Positions 1 to 8,100 of a stretch of 15,036 bases of DNA are shown one piece after another (the first letter of the stretch is position 1; every line of letters begins with the position of its first letter). A program made the translations under genes and the position numbers. The notes beneath the pieces are model-generated. The model saw nothing but the letters and a program-made list of their open reading frames with translations, ran no database searches and had not been told where the DNA came from. Source of the stretch: JBOGUF01 sp050696075 (GTDB lineage: Bacteria; Chloroflexota; Chloroflexia; Thermomicrobiales; UBA6265); assembly GCA_050696075.1 (NCBI GenBank), contig JBOGUF010000080.1:1-15036 (forward strand). The letters run 5' to 3'.

Positions 1-1
1 G

Positions 2-30
2 GGCGCCCCCGGCCCGCGAGGCCGGGCGCC
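2..30. other. GC-rich hairpin at window edge
   Basis: The left arm (from 2) and right arm (20-30, GGCCGGGCGCC) are complementary apart from two extra C in the left arm; the loop is about 5 nt. No clear T-run follows on plus. It may be the terminator of a gene lying before the window, or a processing site ahead of the tRNA. Its function cannot be told from this fragment. Confidence 0.3.
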
Positions 31-53
31 TTCCGCTCCCTTGGGCGTGCTGA

Positions 54-128
54 CGCGGGGTGGAGCAGTGGCAGCTCGTTGGGCTCATAACCCAAAGGTC
101 GGGGGTTCGAATCCCCCCCCCGCTACCA
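54..128 (+). tRNA. Initiator tRNA-fMet (CAU), CCA encoded
   Basis: The full cloverleaf can be drawn. Acceptor 54-60 pairs with 118-123 and is unpaired at position 1/72 (C54, T124). The D arm is 63-77. The anticodon stem (79-83 / 91-95) carries the three consecutive G-C pairs (GGG/CCC) typical of initiators, with CAT anticodon at 86-88. The T arm is GGGGG-TTCGAAT-CCCCC at 101-117. Discriminator A125 and CCA (126-128) are encoded. The 1-72 mismatch and the GGG/CCC anticodon stem are the established marks separating initiator from elongator tRNA-Met; here the mismatch is C-U rather than the E. coli C-A. The tRNA supplies formyl-methionine for translation initiation at the ribosomal P site. Confidence 0.97.
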
Positions 129-149
129 AAGGACAGAACGGGTAGCGTT

Positions 150-190
150 AGACGCCCGCCGGCACTAATTCCGGCGGGCGTCTTTGCTTG
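150..190 (+). terminator. Hairpin terminator after tRNA-fMet
   Basis: A perfect 13-bp stem (150-162 with 171-183) encloses the 8-nt loop CACTAATT and is followed by TTTGCTTG. The position, 22 nt after the tRNA 3' end, fits a terminator for the tRNA transcript. The T tract is short and interrupted. The same stem lies 25 nt past the polB stop and may also end minus-strand transcription, although no U-run is seen in that direction. Confidence 0.65.
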
Positions 191-207
191 TGCGCGGTAG
201 GTCCGTG

Positions 208-2427
208 CTAGAAGAGTCCGAGCTGGTGCGCCGCTTCCTGTGCACGGGCCGTGGCGAGGTCGGTGCGGGGCGATAAGCGGGGGAAGAACGCCTCGTACTC
301 CGCCTCGCTGTCGAAGAGCGTTTGAAAGCGTGCGGCCGTCTCGTAGAGGCGGCGGAGCAGGTACGGCACGTTTTCGTCCGACTGGTACTCCTCGACCAGC
401 GCCAGCTCACCGTCCTGACGTTCGTAGATCTCGATGCGTTCTCCCGACCGGATGTGCGACGGGAGACGCTCGACAAGGCGCTTCAATCGCGGCTGGTTGG
501 CCAACGTGTCGTCGTGCAGCATGGCCCACTGGCTGAACTCGCTGACGTCGAGCACGCGACTCCTGATGCGCTCGGCCAAGCGAAAATAGCGCTCCCGCGC
601 TTCGTCCCGGTCGTCGCTGAGAAAGTCGCGGGTCGCGTCGCGCAGGAACGCGCGGAAGCATGGCTCCATGCGCCGATTGCGGAGCGCGCTGCCCTTGAGG
701 ATGACGTGGTCGTCTTCGGTCAACAAACCGTACGTCTTGAGGCGGAGCGACAACATGGCGCGGTAGCGACCGTCGTGAGTCAGGCGAATGCCCGGCGGCA
801 GCTTGGCCCCGATGCGGTCGATATACGCATGCTCGGCGTCTTCATCGTCGATGTCGGGCGGTGGCACGAAATAGACGCCGTCGGTGTCGACCTCGATCGG
901 GCGGGCGCCCGTTTCGCGCAGCGCCTCGACCGTTTGGCGGATGATGCGATGGCCGGACCGCGTTACTTGTTCGGCGGCATCGAAGTCGTTGAACAGGCCG
1001 CGCCCGTAGCCGAGGTAACCGTAGAAGGAGTTAATGAGGACCTTGAAGCTGCCCTGCATGCCGTCCCACATCGCCTGTTCGGCGCCGTGGGTGCGGCGAC
1101 TGTGGCTCTTGGCGTCGAGCCGGCGTCGAGTGAGCTCGCGTAGCATCGGGAGATAGGCCCCAAGCGTATCCGACCGCGACGTCACCTGTTCTTGCAGCAT
1201 GATCGACGGGTAGAGACTCTCGACGTCACATTTGACGACCGGGTGGAACATGCCGACTTCGATCAGCTCGGTGTGGCCGCCGGGATAGTCGCGCGCCTGA
1301 CTCGGCATGGGGACGCTGTGGCCCTGGAGGAGATAGGCGCGCACCATTAGGTCGTTGATTTTCTCGCCCGGTCCGCCCGTGGCCACTCGCTGCAACGACC
1401 TGGGCAGCAATTGCGACTGGTAGAACTCGGTCGGCATCGCCAGCCGGGAAAGCGTGTCGACGTCGCGCACGTCATCCAGCGCATACCGTTCCAAGCGAGT
1501 TGGGTTTTCTCGCCACGTTTTGGCGACCTGCTCACCGGGGACGAATTCGCGATCGGGTCGCGTCAGGCCAAGCGCCTCGACCGCGTTCTTGAGGCCGTAA
1601 CTCGTGAGTCGGCCGCCGGCGTCGTACCGCTGAATCTGCTGGTATGTGTCGATGACGTGACGTCCATAGACGGAACAGGGCGTAAAGGGAAGAGTTAAGG
1701 CGGCCACCTTGAACCGCTGCTGGCCGGAGCCGATCCAGACGGTCGAGCCATCGCGGCCCCAGTGGAGCTCGGCGCCGAACCGCGCCGCGCGCGCGGCGAG
1801 GAACGGGATATCAAAGTTGAAGATGTTGTGCCCTTCGATGACGTCCGGGTCGAGGGCGCGGATCCGCTCGTTGAGCCGCTCGAGTAACGCCCCCTCGTCA
1901 CCGTCCAGGGTCAGAACCTCTTCGTGACCGTCGCCGCGGCGCAGGGCGATCATCACGATCCGCGCGGTTGGCTGACTGGCATCGAGACCCAGGGTTTCGA
2001 TGTCGAGTTGGAGACGGACTAGATCGTCATAGACCATGTCTTTGAAGAGCGTCTTGCCGGCGCGCATCAGGAATTGTTCGACCGCGGAACTGACCCGGTA
2101 GGACCGCTCGCCCGATTCCCGAGCCGCACGCGTCGCATCGGCCCAGGCCTGCCAGGTGTCGAAGGTCACTAAGTAGCGAAGCGGGTGGTCGCCGGCGAGT
2201 TCTTCGACCCTCGGCGCCGGACGCAGTGTGCCCCATGGCTCGTGCCTGGCGGCGAGCAGCCACGGTCGGAAGGTCTCTTCCGTCGTCTCGATCGCACCGG
2301 CAGCATTGCGGAACATGACCGTTATCCGGTTCGGGGCCGCGAACTCGACGGCGATGATCCGCGGGGTCGGGTCTGAGCCGTAGAGCAGCTCGTCGGTGGA
2401 GAGTGGACTCGGCGCGGTTATCGTCAC
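208..2427 (-). CDS. polB: Family B DNA polymerase (Pol II-like) with 3'-5' exonuclease
   Basis: DNA-directed DNA polymerase of family B, related to bacterial Pol II, probably used in repair or replication restart. From the GTG at 2427 it has 739 residues, a little shorter than E. coli Pol II. The N-terminal exonuclease motifs are intact: ExoI DIE (D142, E144), ExoII HNIFNFD (to D206), ExoIII YALDD (Y315-D319). A YPGG motif (about 382) leads to motif A DVESLYPSI (D401), motif B KVLINSFYG (K462-G470) and motif C VDTDG (D514, D516); KTYG and KGSALRNRR follow. Both catalytic aspartates are present, so polymerase and proofreading should be active. The start is uncertain: the frame stays open to a TTG at 2469 with no ribosome binding site, while the GTG at 2425-2427 has AAAGGA 10 nt upstream. 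The gene stands alone, divergent from the amidohydrolase. Confidence 0.95.
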   Translation of the reverse strand: MTITAPSPLSTDELLYGSDPTPRIIAVEFAAPNRITVMFRNAAGAIETTEETFRPWLLAARHEPWGTLRPAPRVEELAGDHPLRYLVTFDTWQAWADATRAARESGERSYRVSSAVEQFLMRAGKTLFKDMVYDDLVRLQLDIETLGLDASQPTARIVMIALRRGDGHEEVLTLDGDEGALLERLNERIRALDPDVIEGHNIFNFDIPFLAARAARFGAELHWGRDGSTVWIGSGQQRFKVAALTLPFTPCSVYGRHVIDTYQQIQRYDAGGRLTSYGLKNAVEALGLTRPDREFVPGEQVAKTWRENPTRLERYALDDVRDVDTLSRLAMPTEFYQSQLLPRSLQRVATGGPGEKINDLMVRAYLLQGHSVPMPSQARDYPGGHTELIEVGMFHPVVKCDVESLYPSIMLQEQVTSRSDTLGAYLPMLRELTRRRLDAKSHSRRTHGAEQAMWDGMQGSFKVLINSFYGYLGYGRGLFNDFDAAEQVTRSGHRIIRQTVEALRETGARPIEVDTDGVYFVPPPDIDDEDAEHAYIDRIGAKLPPGIRLTHDGRYRAMLSLRLKTYGLLTEDDHVILKGSALRNRRMEPCFRAFLRDATRDFLSDDRDEARERYFRLAERIRSRVLDVSEFSQWAMLHDDTLANQPRLKRLVERLPSHIRSGERIEIYERQDGELALVEEYQSDENVPYLLRRLYETAARFQTLFDSEAEYEAFFPRLSPRTDLATARAQEAAHQLGLF

Positions 2428-2455
2428 GGTGGCATCATCCTTTGTGCTCAACGTG

Positions 2456-2471
2456 CATTGTGCGCGCAATG
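2456..2471. promoter_or_regulatory. Imperfect palindrome in the polB/amidohydrolase divergent region
   Basis: CATTGTGC and GCGCAATG are inverted copies matching at 7 of 8 positions. It lies upstream of the preferred polB start and upstream of the amidohydrolase. It could be an operator shared by the two divergent genes; no regulator is encoded nearby and no function is shown. Confidence 0.25.
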
Positions 2472-2479
2472 ACCAGTGT

Positions 2480-2509
2480 GCAACAAACCGCGCCTGTCCC
2501 GGCTATGAT
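2480..2509 (+). promoter_or_regulatory. Weak candidate promoter for amidohydrolase-comF
   Basis: TATGAT at 2504-2509 matches five of six -10 positions. The best upstream hexamer (GCAACA, 2480-2485, spacer 18) matches the -35 consensus at only three. It is about 40 nt before the ATG, in the only gap available for a promoter of this gene pair. Confidence 0.3.
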
Positions 2510-2547
2510 GCCGTCCTGGCAATCCAAGCGCGTCGCAAGGAGCGGGC

Positions 2548-3990
2548 ATGTACGACACGTTGATCGCCGGTGGGCACCTGCTGACGATGTCCGGCGAAGG
2601 CGCGGGTTTCGTCGAAGACGGCGCGATCGCCATTGAGGGGCGGAAGATCGTCGCGGTCGGGCCGCGGGCGGAGGTCGAGGGTAACGACCGCGCCCGCCGG
2701 GTGATCGATGCGACGGCACACCTGGTGATGCCGGGATTGATCGACGCGCACGTCCATTCGGCGGCGACGGTAGCGCGTGGCTGGGCACAAGAGGTGAAGC
2801 CGTGGATGGCCGGGGCGTATGGGCCGCTCTCTCAGCTCGTAGATGAATCCGACGCCGATCTCTGGACGATGCTGGCGCTGATGGAAGGTGTGGCCAACGG
2901 CACGACTTGTTTTGGCGACTATGAGTGGCCGATGGACCGGATTGTTCACAGCCATATCGCCATGGGCAACCGAGCCGTGCTCTGCGAAGGGGTGACGGAG
3001 CTCAATTGGAGCCACCGGGAGGAATGGCTCGCCGCAGGTTGGCAACCCGGCGATCCGACACCGCTCGACCACGACTTCGGCGAGGAAAACCTGCGGCGTG
3101 AGCTTGCGTTCTACGATCAGTGGAACGGCTACGATGGCGGTCGATTGACCTATGTGCTCGGTCCGCATGCGGCCGACTTCATGTCGACCGATTTGCTGGT
3201 GCGGATGCAGACGGAGGCCCGCACGCGTGGGACCTCGCTACATCTCCACGTCGCCCAAGACGAGCGGGAGAACCGGGCCACGCTCCAGCGCGCGGGACTG
3301 CGCGCTATCCCGTACCTCGATTCGATCGGCCTCCTCGCGCCGGATCTGATCGCCGTCCATCTCTCGACCGCGACGCCTGACGAAGTCCGGCTCGTCGCGG
3401 AGCGCGGGGCGCGCATGGTCTGCTGCTCGAACTCGATTGGCATTATCGACGGGGTCGTGCCGCCGGCGAACCTGTTTCGCGCGGCGGGCGGGATCGTCGG
3501 CTTGGGGTCGGACCAATCGGTAGGGAACAATTCACATAACGTCTTTGCGGAGATGCGCGCGACGGCGATCTTCGCCAAGATCAAGGCGGAAGACCCGCTC
3601 GTTTTGCCGGCGTGGCAGGTTCTCCGAATGGCGACGATCGAGGGAGCGCGGGCACTCGGCATTGGCGACCACGTCGGATCGTTAGAAGAGGGGAAAGAGG
3701 CGGACCTGATTCTGCTCGACCTGCGTCGTCCTCCGCTCGCCCCGGTGTTGCTGCGGCCCGCCCGCAACATCGTGCCGAATCTTGTCTACGCCGAGACTGG
3801 GTCGAACGTGGTGATGACGATAGTGGCGGGCGAGATCATCCACGACCATGGGCGGTTTCCTCGGATCGACGTCGACGACGTAACCGCTCGGGTGGCGGAG
3901 GCAATCAGTCGCTTTCAAGATGCCGTCGCCGCCGATCCGGTCGTCGCCGATCTCGCGATTGTCGAATTGACGAATAGCGGGCGCATATGA
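2548..3990 (+). CDS. Metal-dependent amidohydrolase (cytosine/SAH deaminase-chlorohydrolase type)
   Basis: A 480-residue cytoplasmic amidohydrolase of the subtype III group (guanine deaminase, S-adenosylhomocysteine deaminase, AtzA/TrzN). An N-terminal beta-sandwich opening is followed by the metal motif PGLIDAHVH (H68, H70). Further ligands fit H234 (LHLHVAQ), H271 (IAVHLS) and D322 (GLGSDQSVGNN); the C-terminal part has the usual EGKEADLILLDL segment. In family members the residue three after the third His is normally a catalytic Glu (HxxE); here it is Gln (Q237), so the chemistry may be altered. The substrate cannot be deduced. The ATG is well supported: AAGGAG (2537-2542) lies 5 nt upstream. 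The stop overlaps the comF-like start by 4 bp, so the two are probably cotranscribed and translationally coupled. Confidence 0.9.
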   Translation: MYDTLIAGGHLLTMSGEGAGFVEDGAIAIEGRKIVAVGPRAEVEGNDRARRVIDATAHLVMPGLIDAHVHSAATVARGWAQEVKPWMAGAYGPLSQLVDESDADLWTMLALMEGVANGTTCFGDYEWPMDRIVHSHIAMGNRAVLCEGVTELNWSHREEWLAAGWQPGDPTPLDHDFGEENLRRELAFYDQWNGYDGGRLTYVLGPHAADFMSTDLLVRMQTEARTRGTSLHLHVAQDERENRATLQRAGLRAIPYLDSIGLLAPDLIAVHLSTATPDEVRLVAERGARMVCCSNSIGIIDGVVPPANLFRAAGGIVGLGSDQSVGNNSHNVFAEMRATAIFAKIKAEDPLVLPAWQVLRMATIEGARALGIGDHVGSLEEGKEADLILLDLRRPPLAPVLLRPARNIVPNLVYAETGSNVVMTIVAGEIIHDHGRFPRIDVDDVTARVAEAISRFQDAVAADPVVADLAIVELTNSGRI

Positions 3991-4679
3991 TCGCGCGGTT
4001 GCGGCCGGCCGGCCGCCTCCTGGTGGAGGTGGTCTTTCCAAGACGGTGCGCTGGCTGCGGGCGGCGCGGGTCATGGGTCTGCTCCGATTGCGAATCGACG
4101 CTGCCAGTGCTTACGCCGCCATGGTGCGTGCGGTGTGGCACATCGCCGTTGGGTCCCGGCTGCCGGTGCCACGAGTTGCCGCCTTCGCTCGATAAGGCGC
4201 GATCGGCCTCGCCCTACGATGGTTGGGTTCGACGCGCGGTCATCATGATGAAGTTTGAAGGCGAACGCGCTCGTGCGGAGTCGCTGGGGCCGCTGCTGGC
4301 GCGACTGGTGGACGAGATGCGGCCGATAGACAGCCTGGTCCCTGTGCCACTGCATCCGCATCGGAAGCGCGAGCGTGGATTCAATCAGTCCGAGGCGCTT
4401 GCCGTGTGCGTTACCGGCGAAGGGAACCGTATACCCGTGGTGACCGATCTATTGGTCCGCACGCGACCGACGCGACATCAAGTCGGACTTGGCGCTGACG
4501 AACGTCGGGCGAACGTCCACGGTGCGTTCGCCGTGCGGCCGGCGCGCGATCTTGCTGGACAGCGACTTGTGCTGGTCGACGACGTGCTGACTACCGGGGC
4601 AACGCTCGGCAATTGCGCTGACGCATTGAAGGCAGCCGGCGCGGCGTTTGTCGCGGCGGTGACGGTCGCTAGGGAGTAG
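3987..4679 (+). CDS. comF: ComF family protein (phosphoribosyltransferase domain)
   Basis: A 230-residue ComFC-like protein. The N-terminal zinc ribbon has C21-x2-C24, C32-x2-C35, C47-x2-C50 and C59/C61. A type I phosphoribosyltransferase fold follows, with VPVPLHPHRKRERGFNQS (about 118-135), a marked ComF signature, and the PRPP loop VLVDDVLTTGAT (195-206). ComF proteins are linked to uptake or processing of transforming DNA in naturally competent bacteria, but many occur in genomes with no known competence, and the reaction is unsettled. No other competence gene is in the window. The ATG overlaps the preceding TGA (ATGA). It ends 2 bp from the stop of the convergent dxr. Confidence 0.93.
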   Translation: MIARLRPAGRLLVEVVFPRRCAGCGRRGSWVCSDCESTLPVLTPPWCVRCGTSPLGPGCRCHELPPSLDKARSASPYDGWVRRAVIMMKFEGERARAESLGPLLARLVDEMRPIDSLVPVPLHPHRKRERGFNQSEALAVCVTGEGNRIPVVTDLLVRTRPTRHQVGLGADERRANVHGAFAVRPARDLAGQRLVLVDDVLTTGATLGNCADALKAAGAAFVAAVTVARE

Positions 4680-4681
4680 GA

Positions 4682-5863
4682 TCACGGGCTCGGAAGCAGC
4701 CCGATGGCCGTCGCACGGCCCCATCGATCCGCCGCGGCAATCGATTCCCACGACAACCCAGTTTCGGGACGGTGGGCGTCGAGCGCACGGGCGACGATCT
4801 CTGCAATGGTGGGAAATGCGATCCGTCCGCCGACGAATGCATCGACGGCGACCTCGTCGGCCGCGCTGAGGACCGTTGGATAGGTCGATCCCGCCACGCC
4901 GGCGTCTCGTGCCAGCCGGAGAGCCGGAAAGCGCTCGACATCGGGTGGCTCGAAGTGCAGTGCGCCGACCTCGGCCAAGGAGAGCCTTCGGCATGGGCCG
5001 GGTAGGTGGTCGGGATAGGTCAACGCGTATTGAATCGGCAGTCGCATGTCTGGCAGGCTGAGCTGGGCGATCTGGCTGCCGTCCCGGAACTCGACGAGTG
5101 AGTGGATGATGCTCTCGGGGTGGACAAGGACGTCGATCCTGCCGTACGGCACGTCGAAGAGCCAGTGCGCCTCGATAAGTTCCAACCCTTTGTTCATCAT
5201 CGTCGCCGAGTCGATTGTGATCTTGCCGCCCATCTTCCAGGTGGGATGGTCGAGGGCATCCTCCACGGTCACGTTGGCGATCTGCTCCGCCGGCATCGTC
5301 CGAAACGGACCGCCGGATGCCGTTAGGATCAGCCGTTCGACGTCTTGCCCGCGGGCGTTGCCAAGACTCTGCCAGATGGCGCTGTGTTCGCTGTCGATGG
5401 GACGAATGGTGACACCGTGTGTGTGCGCGAGCGGGACGATGAGCTCGCCAGCGCAGACGATCGTTTCCTTGTTCGCCAGCGCGATCGTCTTACCCGCCTC
5501 GATGGCGCGCGCCGTTGGGATGATGGCGCTATGGCCGGAGGTGGCGACGACGACGACATCGACGTCGGGGTGGGTCGCGGCGGCAATGAGCCCGTCGTGA
5601 CCACGCAGGATCGCGGGGTGATCGAGGGCGGCGCCAGGTTCTGCCGATTCCTGATCGACCGCGACAAGTGTGGGGTGGTGGCGGGCGATCTGATCTTGGA
5701 GTAGGGCGAGATTCGACCCGGCGGCAAGCGCGACGACCCGAAAGCGGTCTGGATGATGCGCGATCACGTCGAGTGTTTGCCGGCCCACGGAGCCGGTGGA
5801 GCCGAGCACGGTGACGCCGAGCGTGGAGTGCGGCGAAGGGGCCGATTCGGCAAGCAACGTCAT
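4682..5863 (-). CDS. dxr: 1-deoxy-D-xylulose 5-phosphate reductoisomerase
   Basis: Converts DXP to 2-C-methyl-D-erythritol 4-phosphate with NADPH, the committed step of the non-mevalonate isoprenoid pathway. It has 393 residues, normal for the family. The NADPH motif GSTGSVG is at 21-27, ALANKET at about 128-134, metal ligands D157 and E159 (IDSEH) and E228 (MMNKGLE), and the flexible-loop segment TASGGPFR at 181-188. The frame stays open well upstream (to 6307), but that part is antisense-frame noise over cdsA. The ATG at 5861-5863 is chosen because it overlaps the cdsA stop by 4 bp (ATGA) and gives the standard N terminus before VTVLGSTGSVG. It is the last gene of the operon; the usual next gene rseP is absent. 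Confidence 0.97.
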   Translation of the reverse strand: MTLLAESAPSPHSTLGVTVLGSTGSVGRQTLDVIAHHPDRFRVVALAAGSNLALLQDQIARHHPTLVAVDQESAEPGAALDHPAILRGHDGLIAAATHPDVDVVVVATSGHSAIIPTARAIEAGKTIALANKETIVCAGELIVPLAHTHGVTIRPIDSEHSAIWQSLGNARGQDVERLILTASGGPFRTMPAEQIANVTVEDALDHPTWKMGGKITIDSATMMNKGLELIEAHWLFDVPYGRIDVLVHPESIIHSLVEFRDGSQIAQLSLPDMRLPIQYALTYPDHLPGPCRRLSLAEVGALHFEPPDVERFPALRLARDAGVAGSTYPTVLSAADEVAVDAFVGGRIAFPTIAEIVARALDAHRPETGLSWESIAAADRWGRATAIGLLPSP

Positions 5864-6729
5864 TGGATGAATCGATCGACGAGCGAGGCGATGAACCAAC
5901 CAACGGGCAAGGTGAAGAGTAACGCATCGACCCGGTCGAGCATGCCGCCGTGCCCTGGAATGAGCGTTCCGCTGTCTTTGACGCCGGCTTGCCGTTTGAT
6001 GACCGACTCGGCAAGGTCGCCAACCACGCCGACGACGGCGATGATGAGACCGATGCCGACGCCGGCCAGTGGATTGACGTTGAGACCGAACAGCCAGACG
6101 CAGAGCGCGCCCGTGCCGGCCGCGAAGACGAGGCCACCGATCAGCCCTTCCCAAGTCTTGTTCGGGCTGACGACTGGGATGAGGGGACGACGGCCGACGG
6201 CTCGTCCGATGAGGTATGCGCCGGTATCGCTGAGCCAGGTGACAAGCACGACGAGGAGCAACCAGGCCAAGCCGCGCGGCGCCGCGTCCCAGCCAAGGGA
6301 GGTCCAATCGTCGAGCTCACGCAACCATGCCCGCTCGACTGTCCCATCGATCCCGCGGAGAGCGACCGCAGCGTAGACGGGGACGCCGAGATAGAGCGCG
6401 CCGAGAAAAGCGACCGACCAGTCGACAATCGCGCCGATCAGGTCGGGTTCGAAGACCTCGACGGCAATGGGGATGATCAGCGACGCGGCGGCGATCGCGA
6501 TGGCGATTTGCGTTCCGCCTTCGACCAGTGCGGTTACCGCGAAGGCGGGAACCGCCGCGAAGCCAACGGGAACGGGTCGGTAGCCGAGGCGGCGGACGAG
6601 CAGGAGAAACTCGAAGAAGCCGATGAGGCAGATGACGGTCAGGGCGGCGGCAAGCACGGGACCGCCGAAAAAGACGGGCAGGAGTCCGCCGATGACGACG
6701 CCAACGGCGCTGATAGAACGCTGCCGCAT
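5860..6729 (-). CDS. cdsA: Phosphatidate cytidylyltransferase (CDP-diglyceride synthase)
   Basis: Integral membrane enzyme that makes CDP-diacylglycerol from phosphatidate and CTP, the branch point of phospholipid synthesis. It has 289 residues with several hydrophobic segments; the first begins a few residues from the start (VGVVIGGLLPVFF). SPNKTWEG marks the middle of the protein. The family signature near the C terminus is complete, roughly residues 242-268 (SVIKRQAGVKDSG, IPGHGGMLDRVD), including the metal-binding KDSG and DRVD parts. It begins 5 nt after the uppS stop and overlaps dxr by 4 bp, so translation is probably coupled through the operon. No strong ribosome binding site is seen at the ATG, consistent with coupling. 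Confidence 0.96.
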   Translation of the reverse strand: MRQRSISAVGVVIGGLLPVFFGGPVLAAALTVICLIGFFEFLLLVRRLGYRPVPVGFAAVPAFAVTALVEGGTQIAIAIAAASLIIPIAVEVFEPDLIGAIVDWSVAFLGALYLGVPVYAAVALRGIDGTVERAWLRELDDWTSLGWDAAPRGLAWLLLVVLVTWLSDTGAYLIGRAVGRRPLIPVVSPNKTWEGLIGGLVFAAGTGALCVWLFGLNVNPLAGVGIGLIIAVVGVVGDLAESVIKRQAGVKDSGTLIPGHGGMLDRVDALLFTLPVGWFIASLVDRFIQ

Positions 6730-6734
6730 CGCGG

Positions 6735-7517
6735 CTACGAGGTGGAGAGAGCCGCCGCGTCGGCGTCGGAGACCGCGCCGAACCGGCGTTCCCGGCGGCC
6801 GAAGTCGCGCACGGCCTCGCGCAGGTCGTCTGGTCCGAAATCGGGCCAGAGGACGGTGCTAAAGAAGAGTTCGGCGTAGGCAGCCTGCCAGATAAGGAAG
6901 TTACTCAGGCGGTGCTCGCCTGAGGTGCGGACGATGAGATCGGGATCGGGCAGTTCTGAGGTGAAGAGGTGCCTGCCAATTGTCTCTTCGGAGACATCTT
7001 CCGGTGCGACGCCGCTGGCGATGATTTCGCGGACCGCTTGCACCAGTTCTTGCCGCCCGCCGTAGTTGAAGGCGAGGGTCAAAATGAGGCGATCGTTGTT
7101 TCGCGTGAGCTCGATAGCGTCCCGAATGGCTTGCTGGGTGTCAGGAGAGAGGCCGTCGAGGCTGCCGATGTGTCGCAGTTGGGCGCCCTGGCGGTGCAGC
7201 TCGGCTGTTTCGCGCTCAATCACCTCACAGAGGATGCGCATTATGCCCTGGACTTCGTCGGCGGGCCGTCGCCAGTTCTCCGTGGAGAAGGCCCAGAGTG
7301 TGAGGTATCTGATGCCAAGCTCACCGGCGGCGTATGTGATCGGCCGAATGTTGTCGGTGCCCCGCTCGTGGCCGACGACGCGCGGCAGGCCGCGTTGGGC
7401 CGCCCAGCGACCGTTGCCATCCATGATGATGGCGACGTGGCGCGGGATCGACACGCCAGCATCAGCGGCAGCCGGGGCGTCGACAAGCTCGGTTGAGGGA
7501 ATCGGGCGACCGCTCAC
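6735..7517 (-). CDS. uppS: Isoprenyl transferase (undecaprenyl diphosphate synthase family)
   Basis: A cis-prenyltransferase that adds isopentenyl units to farnesyl diphosphate to make the lipid carrier for cell wall synthesis. It has 260 residues. IIMDGNGRWA carries the catalytic Asp (D33), and GLPRVVGHERG, TLWAFSTENWRRP and the C-terminal signature DPDLIVRTSGEHRLSNF (from 191) through AYAELFF are present. The start is GTG (7515-7517), 6 nt after the frr stop; GGAG sits about 12 nt upstream inside frr. The N-terminal 24 residues before the conserved core are low in homology, so a slightly later start is possible. Product chain length cannot be read from sequence. Confidence 0.96.
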   Translation of the reverse strand: MSGRPIPSTELVDAPAAADAGVSIPRHVAIIMDGNGRWAAQRGLPRVVGHERGTDNIRPITYAAGELGIRYLTLWAFSTENWRRPADEVQGIMRILCEVIERETAELHRQGAQLRHIGSLDGLSPDTQQAIRDAIELTRNNDRLILTLAFNYGGRQELVQAVREIIASGVAPEDVSEETIGRHLFTSELPDPDLIVRTSGEHRLSNFLIWQAAYAELFFSTVLWPDFGPDDLREAVRDFGRRERRFGAVSDADAAALSTS

Positions 7518-7523
7518 CGGTGG

Positions 7524-8081
7524 TCAGATCTCCATCACCTCGTGCTCTTTGGCCTTGCCGATCTTATCCGCCTCGTCGACGAAGCGCTTCGCCAGGTCGT
7601 CGACTTGGTGTTCGGCGCGGCGCTCGTCGTCCTCTGAGAGCTCTTTGGCGACCAACGCCTTGCGGATGTGGTCCATGGCGTCGCGTCGGATATTGCGAAC
7701 GGCGACTTTGGCCTCTTCGGTGTGCTGATGGACGATTTTGACGAGTTGCTTGCGTCGTTCCTCGGTCAGCGCCGGGATGGCGATGCGGATGAGCTGACCG
7801 TCGTTGGTGGGATTCAGACCGAGTTCTGATTTTTGGATCGCCTTCTCGATTGCGCCCATGCTGCCCCGGTCCCAAGGCTGGACCACGAGCAAACGCGGCT
7901 CCGGCACCGAGATGCCGGCGAGTTGATTGAGCGGAGTCTGCGCACCATAGTAGTCAACTGTGATCCGGTCGAGGAGCGACGGAGAGGCGCGACCCGTGCG
8001 TACGGTCGAGAGGTCGCGGCGGAGCGCGTCCATAGCTTTGGACATACGCTGCTCGGCGTCGGCCATCGTCTCTTGGACCAT
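7524..8081 (-). CDS. frr: Ribosome recycling factor
   Basis: Splits post-termination ribosomes with EF-G so that subunits can be reused. It has 185 residues, the standard length. Family landmarks are VRTGRASPSLLDRITVDYYG near residues 27-46, PLNQLA, the hinge SELGLNPTNDG, IRIAIPALTEERR, and the long helical C terminus. The ATG at 8079-8081 has a strong ribosome binding site AAGGAGG (8092-8098) 10 nt away. Next in-frame ATG is at codon 6. A small perfect hairpin (8101-8117) lies just upstream of this site. Confidence 0.97.
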   Translation of the reverse strand: MVQETMADAEQRMSKAMDALRRDLSTVRTGRASPSLLDRITVDYYGAQTPLNQLAGISVPEPRLLVVQPWDRGSMGAIEKAIQKSELGLNPTNDGQLIRIAIPALTEERRKQLVKIVHQHTEEAKVAVRNIRRDAMDHIRKALVAKELSEDDERRAEHQVDDLAKRFVDEADKIGKAKEHEVMEI

Positions 8082-8100
8082 GGGTGTCGCTCCTCCTTCG

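Noticed and set aside
322..1143. 273-codon plus-strand frame over polB
   Set aside because: Antisense to conserved polymerase motifs A and B; no ribosome binding site, no recognisable domain.
5864..6307. In-frame N-terminal extension of dxr (541 codons in total)
   Set aside because: The extra 148 codons lie over cdsA in another frame, are Arg/Ser/His rich and unlike any DXR N terminus; the ATG at 5863 gives normal length and an ATGA overlap.
5950..6879. 309-codon plus-strand frame over cdsA and uppS
   Set aside because: Antisense shadow with acidic low-complexity composition typical of the reverse of membrane-protein codons in GC-rich DNA.
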